Origin: RGIG7213 sp045124505
Lineage (GTDB): Bacteria > Bacillota > Clostridia > Oscillospirales > CAG-272
Direction: 5' to 3'
DNA length: 64,000 nucleotides
Assembly: GCA_045124505.1 (NCBI GenBank)
Contig: JBGVLZ010000086.1
Location: forward strand, 90,702 to 154,701
The position numbers and the translations under genes were made by a program. Positions 31,923 to 39,961 of the stretch are shown piece after piece; position 1 is the stretch's first letter, and every line of letters begins with the position of its first letter. The notes under the pieces are model-generated. The model ran no database searches, was not told where the DNA came from, and worked only from the letters and a program-made list of their open reading frames with translations.

Positions 31923-33044
31923 TCACGAAAGATTTGTTGCAAGATCGTATATCATGTATTTTCCGTCATCACCGCATCTTAAATAAAGTGTAACATTTAT
32001 CTCCTCACGGTAATCTTTCGCTCCGCTTTTGCGCATTACCTGAGTCATTTTTACCGAGCAGGAAAACGTATTTTCGTCATACGCATAAAAATTGCCCGTT
32101 TCTTCATTTTCAAAATGATATGAATCATAATCCCACACGAAATTACCGGGATTATTTTTTATTCTGTTATACGTTTCGGTACCGTACTCAAAATACGTTT
32201 TAATGGTATTCATCGTAACGCCCGCATTCTGTATTCTTGCGGCATAGTTTTCTACCGCTTTAAGGACAAATGATTCGTGCTTGCTTTGAAGAGACGTATC
32301 GTATTCAAAGTACACGTTATAGATCCCTTTTTCCTCATCATATACAGGTGTGACACGGTTGTTTTTTCTGTCATACACGTCAACGACGGGTGTAATTACC
32401 AGACCTTTTACCTCGTATTCATCGTATGAAAGCTTGTATGTTCCCTCAGGGATAGTTTCCCGTGTATCATCTGTTATTCCCGTTTTGGTCCTGTATTCTT
32501 CGCCGAGTAATTTTCCGTTTACCGCCACGGAATAATTGAAAGGAATACGTATCTTAACAGAAGCAGATCTTGTGTAGTGAAGATCTATTTCGCCAAGCTC
32601 ATAAATATCAAAGCCGTATTCGCTCGTCTGCGAAGCTTTTTTTATAGTAAAGGATGCAAATTTAACTCCGTCAGCCTTTACGTTTACCTTCGTTTTGTCA
32701 GTACCCGCAACGTAGACATGTGTTATTTCTTTTCCGCTTGTTGAGTCTTCAAAATACCGCTTCAGATCCTCACGGCTTTCAAATTCTCCCACTTCACAGC
32801 CTGCCTTGTCTATAAGCACACCAAAATCGGGATTTTTGAAATATTCATTGAAAATATTTTCAACTGCATATTTCGGACGTGTCATTTCAAAATCGGTAAG
32901 ATATTTTTCTATATATGAATTTAATTTGCCTATTGCTATAAGTGCGGCAAATATCAATATGCCAAGCCCTGCATAAAATATAATCGAGGTGCGGTTTCCG
33001 AATATTTTTTTGACGGCTGTGCCGTTTTTCTTTTCTTTATTCAC
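31923..33044 (-). CDS. Uncharacterised single-span membrane protein (373 aa)
   Basis: One membrane helix near the N-terminus (about residues 20-40, SIIFYAGLGILIFAALIAIG) follows a short basic cytoplasmic end. The remainder is extracellular. It has an NTF2-like or TcaA-like look: an N-terminal EYFKNPDFGVLIDKAG segment, a central beta-rich part with VKIRIPFNYSVAVNGKLLGE and TIPEGTYKLSYDEYEVKGL, and a C-terminal part with NIKNNPG-like loops. I cannot name a function. It overlaps the phosphodiester glycosidase gene by 8 bases, so the two products may work together at the cell surface. Confidence 0.7.
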   Translation of the reverse strand: MNKEKKNGTAVKKIFGNRTSIIFYAGLGILIFAALIAIGKLNSYIEKYLTDFEMTRPKYAVENIFNEYFKNPDFGVLIDKAGCEVGEFESREDLKRYFEDSTSGKEITHVYVAGTDKTKVNVKADGVKFASFTIKKASQTSEYGFDIYELGEIDLHYTRSASVKIRIPFNYSVAVNGKLLGEEYRTKTGITDDTRETIPEGTYKLSYDEYEVKGLVITPVVDVYDRKNNRVTPVYDEEKGIYNVYFEYDTSLQSKHESFVLKAVENYAARIQNAGVTMNTIKTYFEYGTETYNRIKNNPGNFVWDYDSYHFENEETGNFYAYDENTFSCSVKMTQVMRKSGAKDYREEINVTLYLRCGDDGKYMIYDLATNLS

Positions 33045-34206
33045 CGTCTTCCACCGCCTTTACCATGAAAAATGTGGGAAGATATCTCGGCTTTGTGAAT
33101 GCCTTGTACTTATTTACAACACCGAGCTTCTGATATTCGTCAAGCTCACTTTCATCCACATTGTATTTTTCCGCATAATCCGCATAATACATCATCGCAG
33201 ATGAGCCGCCGTCAAGCATACCTGCACAGACAGCGCCGTATTTCAGCATAAGATTTATAACGTCATCTCTCGTTGCGCCGAGCGAATTTGCCGTTCTTCC
33301 GTCGGTAACTATCATAATTACCGCACCGTCAGCCCTCTGTCCTATCGCTGTACGCTGTGCAACGCCAAGATCTCCGCTTCCCGTATACGCTATCGTTGAA
33401 CCGTTTACAGTCTCAATAAGTGCGTTTCCCTTTTGGAAGGAAACGCCGTCACGAATTCGGAGGGACTTGACCTCAGCTTCGGTGATTCCCTCTTTTACAA
33501 CGAGCTTGTTATCAGCATCGAAGCCTATAAATGTACGCTTCAAACCGTCATTCCACACTATTTTGCCATTTGACACCGTCATACCCATGGGTGTCGCACC
33601 CGAGCCCATGCCGCCGCTATCCTCAAATTCGCCTGCATTTATTGCGGCAACTGCGCCCTGACGCTCTGCGGCGACGTATATTCTTTCACCTCGTTTTGCC
33701 GATGAAAAATTATTCGACGACACACCTGTATAAACCCTTGTCGGGTCTTTGACAAGCATAACATATGCTTTGAATGTGCTTCTTACAACGATATCGAGAA
33801 TGATGCCGTCTTCATTACCTTCCCATTCGTCAGCTGTGACATCTCCAGTACCGTTTTGTTCTTCATCGGGATCATCCGGGATTATATCCTCAAAATCAAC
33901 CTCTTCTATAACACGTTCACCGCTTTTGTCAAGTATCGACTGCACAGTTGCATCATCAAGAAAAAGTCCCGGCACCCATTTTGTGGCACTTGCCTGAAGT
34001 GCGGACAGCACAAGCATATCTCTTGCTGTTTCGCTCGGACCGTCAGCAACTGTTTTGCAAACGCTTGCAAGCGCAAACACGGCAAGAATAGCCAAAACAA
34101 GTACAACAATGAGTATTTTGAAGAATACCTGCCAGATAAATCCTAAAACCTCATTTTTTGAGGTTTTGCCGTTTTTTGGTTTAATATTGTTATTGTTATC
34201 TGTCAT
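33037..34206 (-). CDS. Phosphodiester glycosidase (NAGPA-domain) membrane protein
   Basis: NAGPA-type enzymes cleave the phosphodiester between a terminal sugar and a phosphate and often sit in exopolysaccharide loci (EpsL-like). This 389-aa protein has a cytoplasmic Asn-rich start, one membrane helix (about residues 28-50) and an extracellular catalytic domain from about 140. Family motifs seen are GAVAAINAGEFEDSGG, RTAIGQRADGAVIMIVTDGR and CAGMLDGGSSAMMYY. The region between helix and domain is acidic (about residues 100-130). It may trim or remodel the glycan made by the neighbouring cluster. The true substrate is unknown. Confidence 0.85.
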   Translation of the reverse strand: MTDNNNNIKPKNGKTSKNEVLGFIWQVFFKILIVVLVLAILAVFALASVCKTVADGPSETARDMLVLSALQASATKWVPGLFLDDATVQSILDKSGERVIEEVDFEDIIPDDPDEEQNGTGDVTADEWEGNEDGIILDIVVRSTFKAYVMLVKDPTRVYTGVSSNNFSSAKRGERIYVAAERQGAVAAINAGEFEDSGGMGSGATPMGMTVSNGKIVWNDGLKRTFIGFDADNKLVVKEGITEAEVKSLRIRDGVSFQKGNALIETVNGSTIAYTGSGDLGVAQRTAIGQRADGAVIMIVTDGRTANSLGATRDDVINLMLKYGAVCAGMLDGGSSAMMYYADYAEKYNVDESELDEYQKLGVVNKYKAFTKPRYLPTFFMVKAVEDGE

Positions 34207-34217
34207 AAAATCCCGCT

Positions 34218-34685
34218 TTATTTTTTATTTCTTAAGTAATCTGCTATACGCTTTACAAAGCCTATCCTGTAAAGCACCATTTTAAAATTCGTTACCCAGC
34301 TTGAGCATCTGCTTTTTCTGACTATTTTCTTTACTTGCTTGAAATATTCTTCGCTCTCAATGTCAACCTTGACACCGTCATTGTAGAGCTCCTTCATAAC
34401 ACCGACAATAAGATCGTCAGTTACTCCATGCTCCCATTTTTTCTGGTTGTCACCGCAGAAAATATAGTCATTTTTTCTGACCTTCACAACACGGTGAAGA
34501 ACGTATTGCCCTGTCGGTCTGTGAAAAAGAGCAACATCGTACTTTTTCAGTCTGCCTTCATTTGGCACTATCAAAACCGTGGAATGCCCCTGACGTATAA
34601 AAGGAAGCATGCTTATGCCCATGGTCTGTGTGACATAAATACCGTCTCTTTTTATATATGCTTCTATATTATTTCCTGTTATCAT
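34218..34685 (-). CDS. S24/S26 peptidase-like protein without membrane anchor (A)
   Basis: A 155-aa protein with the signal-peptidase-like fold: TMGISMLPFIRQG holds the candidate nucleophile Ser25, then RLKKYDVALFHR, and QYVLHRVVKV with His64. The Ser/His arrangement resembles the SipW/ER-type rather than the Ser/Lys of bacterial LepB. There is no N-terminal membrane helix, unlike true signal peptidases. It overlaps the nucleotidyltransferase gene upstream by 4 bases (ATGA), so they are coupled. Homologues of this kind occur with PqqD- and HprK-like genes in peptide or glycan loci. A second copy of the family is encoded at 53125-53565. Substrate unknown. Confidence 0.75.
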   Translation of the reverse strand: MITGNNIEAYIKRDGIYVTQTMGISMLPFIRQGHSTVLIVPNEGRLKKYDVALFHRPTGQYVLHRVVKVRKNDYIFCGDNQKKWEHGVTDDLIVGVMKELYNDGVKVDIESEEYFKQVKKIVRKSRCSSWVTNFKMVLYRIGFVKRIADYLRNKK

Positions 34686-35986
34686 ATTTCCTCCGATTCG
34701 ATAATTCCAAGACTTGCAAACAGTGAAATACGTTCTTTTTCCTCAGCTGTAAGTTCATTTTCCGACTTTACATCTGCGGAAAGCTCCCCCTGTTTAAACA
34801 AAGACACACCGTAAAACAGCCACGCAAACCATGCCGGAATGCGTAAAAGCGGATTTTTTGCAAACGGAAATTTCGCAATAAGCCTTTCCTTTTCAGGAAA
34901 AACAGAACTGATAATACGTTTGAATTGGTATTTTCTGAGATTTTTTTTGTATTCATTACTTCCCGATTTATTTTTCGCTTTCAGGCTTCCGTAAAGGCGG
35001 AAAACGGAATATCCGTCATCACGTTCTTTACCTATCCAACCGCCCTGTTCAATATCGTTCAAAAATTTTTCTTTTGTTTCGCCGTCAACACGGACAAAGT
35101 CGGGAAGCTCCGATTTTGTAAAACCAAAGTAATCGACACCGCAAGTCATAACAGCGTTGTATATTCCTCTGTACGAAAATCTGTCGAGATATTCAAAATA
35201 TTCATCAAATTTTATTTCGTTTTTGTGCGATGCACAATATATCAGAATATCATAGATCTGCCGTATACTTGTACCGCCTCTTATAAAATGCTGTATCATG
35301 TGGAATGTGACATATATAAGATTTTCGGTTATCCCCAAGGTTTTGAACCTTACGCCGTGTATTTCGAATTCGCTTACGGTATCTGATATTTTTTCATCGT
35401 AATCGCTGTCATCGAATATTACGTCGTTTATTCTTTCAAAGAAAAGATCCGTATGAAGCTCAACTGTGCCTACATTCGGATGTGTACACGTTGCATGGTG
35501 TGAGTATTTTGTTCTCGGTGCTACCGTATATCCAAGCGATTTAAACACCTCATACGCTTCTTTTTCCTTTTTTTTCGGTATCAGAAGGTCCGTATCGCAT
35601 GAAGTGCGGCATTCGGGAACAGCATACAAATGTGAAAGTGACATTCCCTTCAAGAGTTTCGCTTCGATTCCCTTTTTATTCAAGCTCTGAACAAGCTCAT
35701 AAATATTCTGTGTTACATTTGCCGCTGAGATTATCTGAAGCTTCACACGCTTCAGACATTTCTCTGCATGATCAGCGTGTCCGTTTTTTACAAAAATATC
35801 CTGAAACGCAATATCAGTCATTTCAAAGCACTTTTGCGATATTGCAAGTGCCATGACTTTTCCGACTGTCTGCGAATTCAAGTGTCCTGCCCCGTCTTTG
35901 AATTCCGAAAGCAGTTCATCGCTTACCTGTACGCCCTTCGCCGAAACAGAAAAAAGGCGTATCAAAAGCAAAAATTCTTTCGTCAT
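34682..35986 (-). CDS. Uncharacterised nucleotidyltransferase family protein (NTP_transf_5-like)
   Basis: A 434-aa soluble protein. The middle contains KLLKGMSLSHLYAVPECRTS followed by CDTDLLIPKKKEKEAYEVFK; the DTDLLI pair of acidic residues is the pol-beta-type nucleotidyltransferase signature of the NTP_transf_5 family (PF14907 as I recall it). Later comes VELHTDLFFERINDV, the third carboxylate region. Members have been seen with HPr-kinase-like and PqqD-like genes in lasso-peptide and polysaccharide loci, but their acceptor is not generally known. The gene ends in an ATGA overlap with the S24/S26-like gene, and follows the BY-kinase gene by 29 bases. Confidence 0.75.
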   Translation of the reverse strand: MTKEFLLLIRLFSVSAKGVQVSDELLSEFKDGAGHLNSQTVGKVMALAISQKCFEMTDIAFQDIFVKNGHADHAEKCLKRVKLQIISAANVTQNIYELVQSLNKKGIEAKLLKGMSLSHLYAVPECRTSCDTDLLIPKKKEKEAYEVFKSLGYTVAPRTKYSHHATCTHPNVGTVELHTDLFFERINDVIFDDSDYDEKISDTVSEFEIHGVRFKTLGITENLIYVTFHMIQHFIRGGTSIRQIYDILIYCASHKNEIKFDEYFEYLDRFSYRGIYNAVMTCGVDYFGFTKSELPDFVRVDGETKEKFLNDIEQGGWIGKERDDGYSVFRLYGSLKAKNKSGSNEYKKNLRKYQFKRIISSVFPEKERLIAKFPFAKNPLLRIPAWFAWLFYGVSLFKQGELSADVKSENELTAEEKERISLFASLGIIESEEI

Positions 35987-36015
35987 ACGCCTTCCCTCCG
36001 GTTTACTATATTTTG

Positions 36016-36708
36016 TTAACTCTTTTTGCGTCCGTAATACTTTCTGCTGTAATACTTACCGTAATATCCTGCGTGCATCTGCTCGATACCGTTGAAAATT
36101 ACGCCCATGATGTTGGCATTCGCCTTTTCAAGCTGTTCTACGCATTTTTTGAAAAGACGCTTTTCAACAACACCCGGTTTAATAAGAATTATCGTTCCGT
36201 CGGACTTTGCGGCAAACAACGCCGCATCGATAAATGTGCCTACGGGAGGTGTATCGAAAATAACTATATCAAACATTTCACGCAGTGCCTTTATCATCTC
36301 CCCGAAGGCTTCTGATGAAATAAGCTCAACAGGGTTCGGCACACGTGCTTCCGCATCAAGGAAGAACATGTTTTCATAGGGAGTTGCGGAAATTGATTCT
36401 TCAAGCGTTGTTCTTCCCTGAAGATAGCTTACAACACCGACATTTCTCGGGATTTTCATTCTTTTACGAAGCGTCGTGTGACGCAAGTCACATTCAACGA
36501 GAAGTGTTTTTTTGCCCGATTCCGCCATAGCAAGCGCCAAGAATGTTGAAACTGTACTTTTACCTTCGTTGGGCACAGCGCTTGTCATAACAATAGTCTT
36601 TATTTCACGGCTGATAGAAGCAAACTGTATGTTTGTACGGAGTGTTTTTATTGAGTCAAGCACATTTTCGTCAAGCGCTTTGTAGTCACTCATAATATTA
36701 AAATCCAT
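36016..36708 (-). CDS. Tyrosine-protein kinase of capsule assembly (CpsD/YwqD type), copy A
   Basis: BY-kinase that autophosphorylates a C-terminal tyrosine cluster and tunes polysaccharide chain length through its membrane partner. In 230 aa: Walker A VPNEGKSTVS (about 50-58), Walker A' LLVECDLRHTTL and Walker B VIFDTPP. The C-terminus is a dense Tyr cluster (YYGKYYSRKYYGRKKS). The usual Asp in the Walker A' block LLIDxD is Glu-Cys-Asp here (VECD). It lies directly after the Wzz-like gene, the standard CpsC-CpsD pairing. A second such kinase is encoded at 60243-60971. Confidence 0.9.
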   Translation of the reverse strand: MDFNIMSDYKALDENVLDSIKTLRTNIQFASISREIKTIVMTSAVPNEGKSTVSTFLALAMAESGKKTLLVECDLRHTTLRKRMKIPRNVGVVSYLQGRTTLEESISATPYENMFFLDAEARVPNPVELISSEAFGEMIKALREMFDIVIFDTPPVGTFIDAALFAAKSDGTIILIKPGVVEKRLFKKCVEQLEKANANIMGVIFNGIEQMHAGYYGKYYSRKYYGRKKS

Positions 36709-36722
36709 TACATATACCCCCT

Positions 36723-37370
36723 TTACTTCTTCTTACTCTTACTGTACCGTCCGATTTCGGCAAGGACTGTAAGATTGTACGCCTTTTCGATATCTTCAGG
36801 TGTTCTGATCGTTGTATTTGCATATTCTACAACAAGTACAGCAAGCGCACCTATAAATGTTGACAAAATTCCGACGATAAGTATCGGTCTTTGTCTTTCG
36901 GGACCTGTAGGTATGCCCGGGCGTCTTGCAATTTCAAGAAACGAAATATTGTTAAGCCCCATCGTGTCGCCAAGATAGTTTATTATCGTTGCCGCGTAGG
37001 TGTTGGCAACATTTGCAACCTTTGACGGATTTGTGCCCGTCGCAGAAATCGTCATTGTGTGCTTTTCAGTGTCTATGTTGATTGCAACACCCGTATCGCC
37101 GATACCCTCACCGAGGGCTTCAGCCACAAGATTTCTGACCTCGCTTGACTGTGCAAGCAGCTGATAGTTGGGCATAAGTCTTTCAACTATTGCGATCTCA
37201 CTTATGTTTGTAGAGCTTTTGTCTATCGTATACAAAACCGCCGATGCAGCATATGTGGGAACCTGTGTTGTGTAATTCCAATACGAATAAAGCGTAACTG
37301 CAATTATTGGGAAGATAACGATAATCTTCATTCGTTTGCAAAGCACAAACAGCATATCTCTTACTAACAT
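36723..37370 (-). CDS. Wzz/CpsC-type chain-length regulator, copy A
   Basis: Membrane activator of the BY-kinase and determinant of polysaccharide length. The 215-aa protein has two membrane helices (about 14-32 and 163-183) bracketing an extracellular domain of about 130 residues. It ends with a short cytoplasmic tail that contacts the kinase (NLTVLAEIGRYSKSKKK). The Pro-rich segment before the second helix (RRPGIPTGPERQRP) is the classical Wzz motif. It sits between the S11-like protein gene and its kinase. Confidence 0.88.
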   Translation of the reverse strand: MLVRDMLFVLCKRMKIIVIFPIIAVTLYSYWNYTTQVPTYAASAVLYTIDKSSTNISEIAIVERLMPNYQLLAQSSEVRNLVAEALGEGIGDTGVAINIDTEKHTMTISATGTNPSKVANVANTYAATIINYLGDTMGLNNISFLEIARRPGIPTGPERQRPILIVGILSTFIGALAVLVVEYANTTIRTPEDIEKAYNLTVLAEIGRYSKSKKK

Positions 37371-37383
37371 TACCGTAACCTCC

Positions 37384-38673
37384 TTACATTAATCTGCGCT
37401 TGAGTATTTCAGCGCCTATAACAGCAACGACTGCAATTATAAGAACAAGAACCGTTGCAAATACCCACTGATATCTCTTATATTGCGCCTCGGCTATTTC
37501 TTTACCTTCTTCGGTGCTGTACAAAGAATATTCCGATCTTATCTCTGTTCCGTCTTCGAGAACTATTCTGTTGACACGGAGATTAAACTTCAAAAGCTCA
37601 TCATTTCCGTATTTCAGCGAAGCGGCTGTAAGTATCGTATTAAGTTCAGCAGTTTCGGGTAACGGACCTACATCAACAGAGCACATCGTATAGTTATCGT
37701 AAATTATCTCACCATATGAAATAGGAAGCATTCTTCTTGCCTTCTGGTCGTTCGGTATCTCAACACTTGCGTAAACACGTGTGCCGTCTGCAAGTGCAAA
37801 GCCGCCAAGATCGTGTACAACAGCCTTTGCTATATCATCAAGCTCCGCAACATAAAACTTACCGAATGCCATAGAAAGAAGCGATGCTATGTCTGATGCA
37901 TAATTATTTCTGTAATCTGTAACGTAAGCACCCGATTCGTATGTGACTGCAACAATTTCACGTCCTTTTGCATCCATAGCACCCACAACGGAAATATAGC
38001 CTGCATCACCGTAGTCGCCGCACGCATAGAAATTCACCATTTTATTGTAGGACTTATGTTCGGGGTTAAGTATACTGTGATCACGCGAATATGAGGATTC
38101 ACCGTCAACTGAATAATAAAGATTAGATGCCATCATCGACTTTATTTCAGAAAGCGAATACGCTTCATAGGCAAGCAACAGAAGATCATCTGCAGTTGTG
38201 ACCGCTTGTGAATCCTTAGTTCCCTGAGGAGTTGTAAACACAGTATTTATCATACCTATCTGAGCCGCTGTCGTGTTCATCAAATCGACAAAATTCTCAA
38301 CAGATCCCGATATCTCAACAGCAAGTGTTCTTGCTGCTTCCTCGTCATTTTTAACGAGCATAGACGCCATATAATCTTCAAGCGCCTCTTCGGAAAATCC
38401 CGATTTTATAATAGAATTCTGCCTGTTCTGATACTCAATGGTAACAGCGGTCATGAGTCTTGATATTCCGCCATGCGCCGGAATCTTTTCAAATGAGTTA
38501 TTAGTGTAAAGAAGCGAGTCTGTCGTAAGGTCGGCTATTGCCGCCGCCTTCAACGTTCTTGACAGTGCAGATGGCGATTCCTTATTGGTCTGGTTTTTGT
38601 CAAATGACACTGCCCCGACAGGGAGTGCAAGCAACATAACCGCCAAAAGAACCACCGCAATAATTTTTTTCAT
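37384..38673 (-). CDS. Catalytically degenerate D-Ala-D-Ala carboxypeptidase-like (S11) protein
   Basis: A 429-aa exported protein: signal peptide (MKKIIAVVLLAVMLLALPVG), S11-like domain, and a C-terminal membrane helix (WVFATVLVLIIAVVAVIGAE) with an RRL end. The fold is recognisable from AAAIADLTTDSLLYTNNSFE, RLMTAVTIEY and FTTPQGTKDSQAVTTADDLL. But the three penicillin-binding motifs have been lost: SxxK reads GISR (69-72), SxN reads VKN (107-109) and KTG reads ACG (217-219). It should therefore not cleave peptidoglycan. It may act as a scaffold or sensor for polysaccharide attachment. I chose ATG at 38673 because AAGGA lies 9 bases ahead; an ATG at 38679 is possible. Confidence 0.82.
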   Translation of the reverse strand: MKKIIAVVLLAVMLLALPVGAVSFDKNQTNKESPSALSRTLKAAAIADLTTDSLLYTNNSFEKIPAHGGISRLMTAVTIEYQNRQNSIIKSGFSEEALEDYMASMLVKNDEEAARTLAVEISGSVENFVDLMNTTAAQIGMINTVFTTPQGTKDSQAVTTADDLLLLAYEAYSLSEIKSMMASNLYYSVDGESSYSRDHSILNPEHKSYNKMVNFYACGDYGDAGYISVVGAMDAKGREIVAVTYESGAYVTDYRNNYASDIASLLSMAFGKFYVAELDDIAKAVVHDLGGFALADGTRVYASVEIPNDQKARRMLPISYGEIIYDNYTMCSVDVGPLPETAELNTILTAASLKYGNDELLKFNLRVNRIVLEDGTEIRSEYSLYSTEEGKEIAEAQYKRYQWVFATVLVLIIAVVAVIGAEILKRRLM

Positions 38674-38694
38674 AATCATAGGTCCTTCCAAAAC

Positions 38695-39810
38695 TTATTT
38701 TATCAAGTTCTTGATACAATCGATTATTCTGTCCATGTCTTCATCTGTATTTTTTATATCACTCGGCAGACAAATGCCGCGATTAAACAGCTTATCGCTT
38801 ATGCTGATACCGTCTTTTTCCGTTATATAATCGCACTTTGAAAATACCGGCTGCATGTGCATAGGCTTCCACATGGGCCTTGCTTCTATATTTTTCTCGG
38901 CAAGACCGTTTACCAGCTTCATAAAATCAAAATCTCCGACAACCGAGGTCAACCAACGCGAGGGTTCTGAGCATGCTTCGCTCGGCTGGAACGAAATTCC
39001 GCAAACACCTGACAGCTCTGATTTGTATATATCAAACAAACGTCTTTTCTTCGATACAAACTCATCAATCGTGTTCATCTGACCGAGACCTATACCCGCA
39101 CAGATATTAGACATGCGGTAATTGTATCCTATCTCGCTATGCTGATACCAAGCGGCATTATCGCGTGACTGCGTTGCCCAGAAAAGAGCTTTTTTCGCAC
39201 CGATTTCATCATTTGTAAGAAGCATACCGCCGCCGGACGTCGTAATGATCTTATTGCCGTTAAAAGACAGTACTCCGTATTTTCCGTCCGTACCGACACT
39301 ATGGCCCTTGTATTTAGCACCGAGAGCCTCTGCGGCATCCTCAATAAGCACCGCACCGTGCCTGTCGCATATAGCCTTTATTTCATCGATCTTTGCAGGA
39401 ACTCCGAAAAGATGAACAAGCAGTACTATGCGGCAATCAGGATATTTTTCAAATGCTTTTTCCAATGCTGCAGGCGACATATTCCACGTGTCCTCTTCAC
39501 TGTCAATAAACACGGGAACGCCCTTTTCATATGTAATGGGATTGGCTGTTGCAGAAAACGTCAGCGACTGACAAAACACAACATCCCCCGGTTTAATTCC
39601 CGCGAGCTTCAGTGACAAATGAATTGCCGCAGTCCCCGAAGACAAGGCAACCGCACATTTCGCACCGGTATATTCCTTGATTTTATTTTCAAATCCGTTT
39701 ACATTCGGTCCAAGCGGAATTACCATGTTGTCACGAAATGCCTCATCGACGTATAACTTTTCAGTTCCGTTCATAGTCGGCGAAGACAGGAAAATCCTTT
39801 TGTTATCCAT
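38695..39810 (-). CDS. DegT/DnrJ/EryC1/StrS aminotransferase
   Basis: PLP-dependent sugar aminotransferase acting on nucleotide keto-sugars. In 371 aa the family blocks are AKCAVALSSGTAAIHLSLKL, VLIEDAAEALGAKYKG and FNGNKIITTSGGGMLLT with the cofactor Lys in NGNK. RLFDIYKSELSG and the C-terminal RPMWKPMHMQPVF also fit. It is close to PglE/LegC-like enzymes, and a matching 4,6-dehydratase is encoded at 6029-7885, so a 4-amino-4,6-dideoxy sugar is a plausible product. I chose the ATG at 39810, with GGAGAG upstream, over an in-frame start 45 bases further out. A promoter lies at 39873-39901. Confidence 0.9.
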   Translation of the reverse strand: MDNKRIFLSSPTMNGTEKLYVDEAFRDNMVIPLGPNVNGFENKIKEYTGAKCAVALSSGTAAIHLSLKLAGIKPGDVVFCQSLTFSATANPITYEKGVPVFIDSEEDTWNMSPAALEKAFEKYPDCRIVLLVHLFGVPAKIDEIKAICDRHGAVLIEDAAEALGAKYKGHSVGTDGKYGVLSFNGNKIITTSGGGMLLTNDEIGAKKALFWATQSRDNAAWYQHSEIGYNYRMSNICAGIGLGQMNTIDEFVSKKRRLFDIYKSELSGVCGISFQPSEACSEPSRWLTSVVGDFDFMKLVNGLAEKNIEARPMWKPMHMQPVFSKCDYITEKDGISISDKLFNRGICLPSDIKNTDEDMDRIIDCIKNLIK

Positions 39811-39872
39811 AACTCTCTCCAGACCGCCATTACCATTGACACACACCTGCGTCAAACAAGCGATTATTTTTT

Positions 39873-39901
39873 ATTATATAACTTTAAACACCAAATTACA
39901 A
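39873..39901 (-). promoter_or_regulatory. Promoter of the aminotransferase-to-coaD transcript
   Basis: On the minus strand TTGTAA (39896-39901) and TATAAT (39873-39878) with a 17-base spacer, ahead of a run of closely spaced genes that may extend to about 31.4 kb. Confidence 0.6.
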
Positions 39902-39961
39902 TACTTTTTGGTAACTTTACTTCAATTTTATATTTTATTAAACTTATAATATGATTTTATG

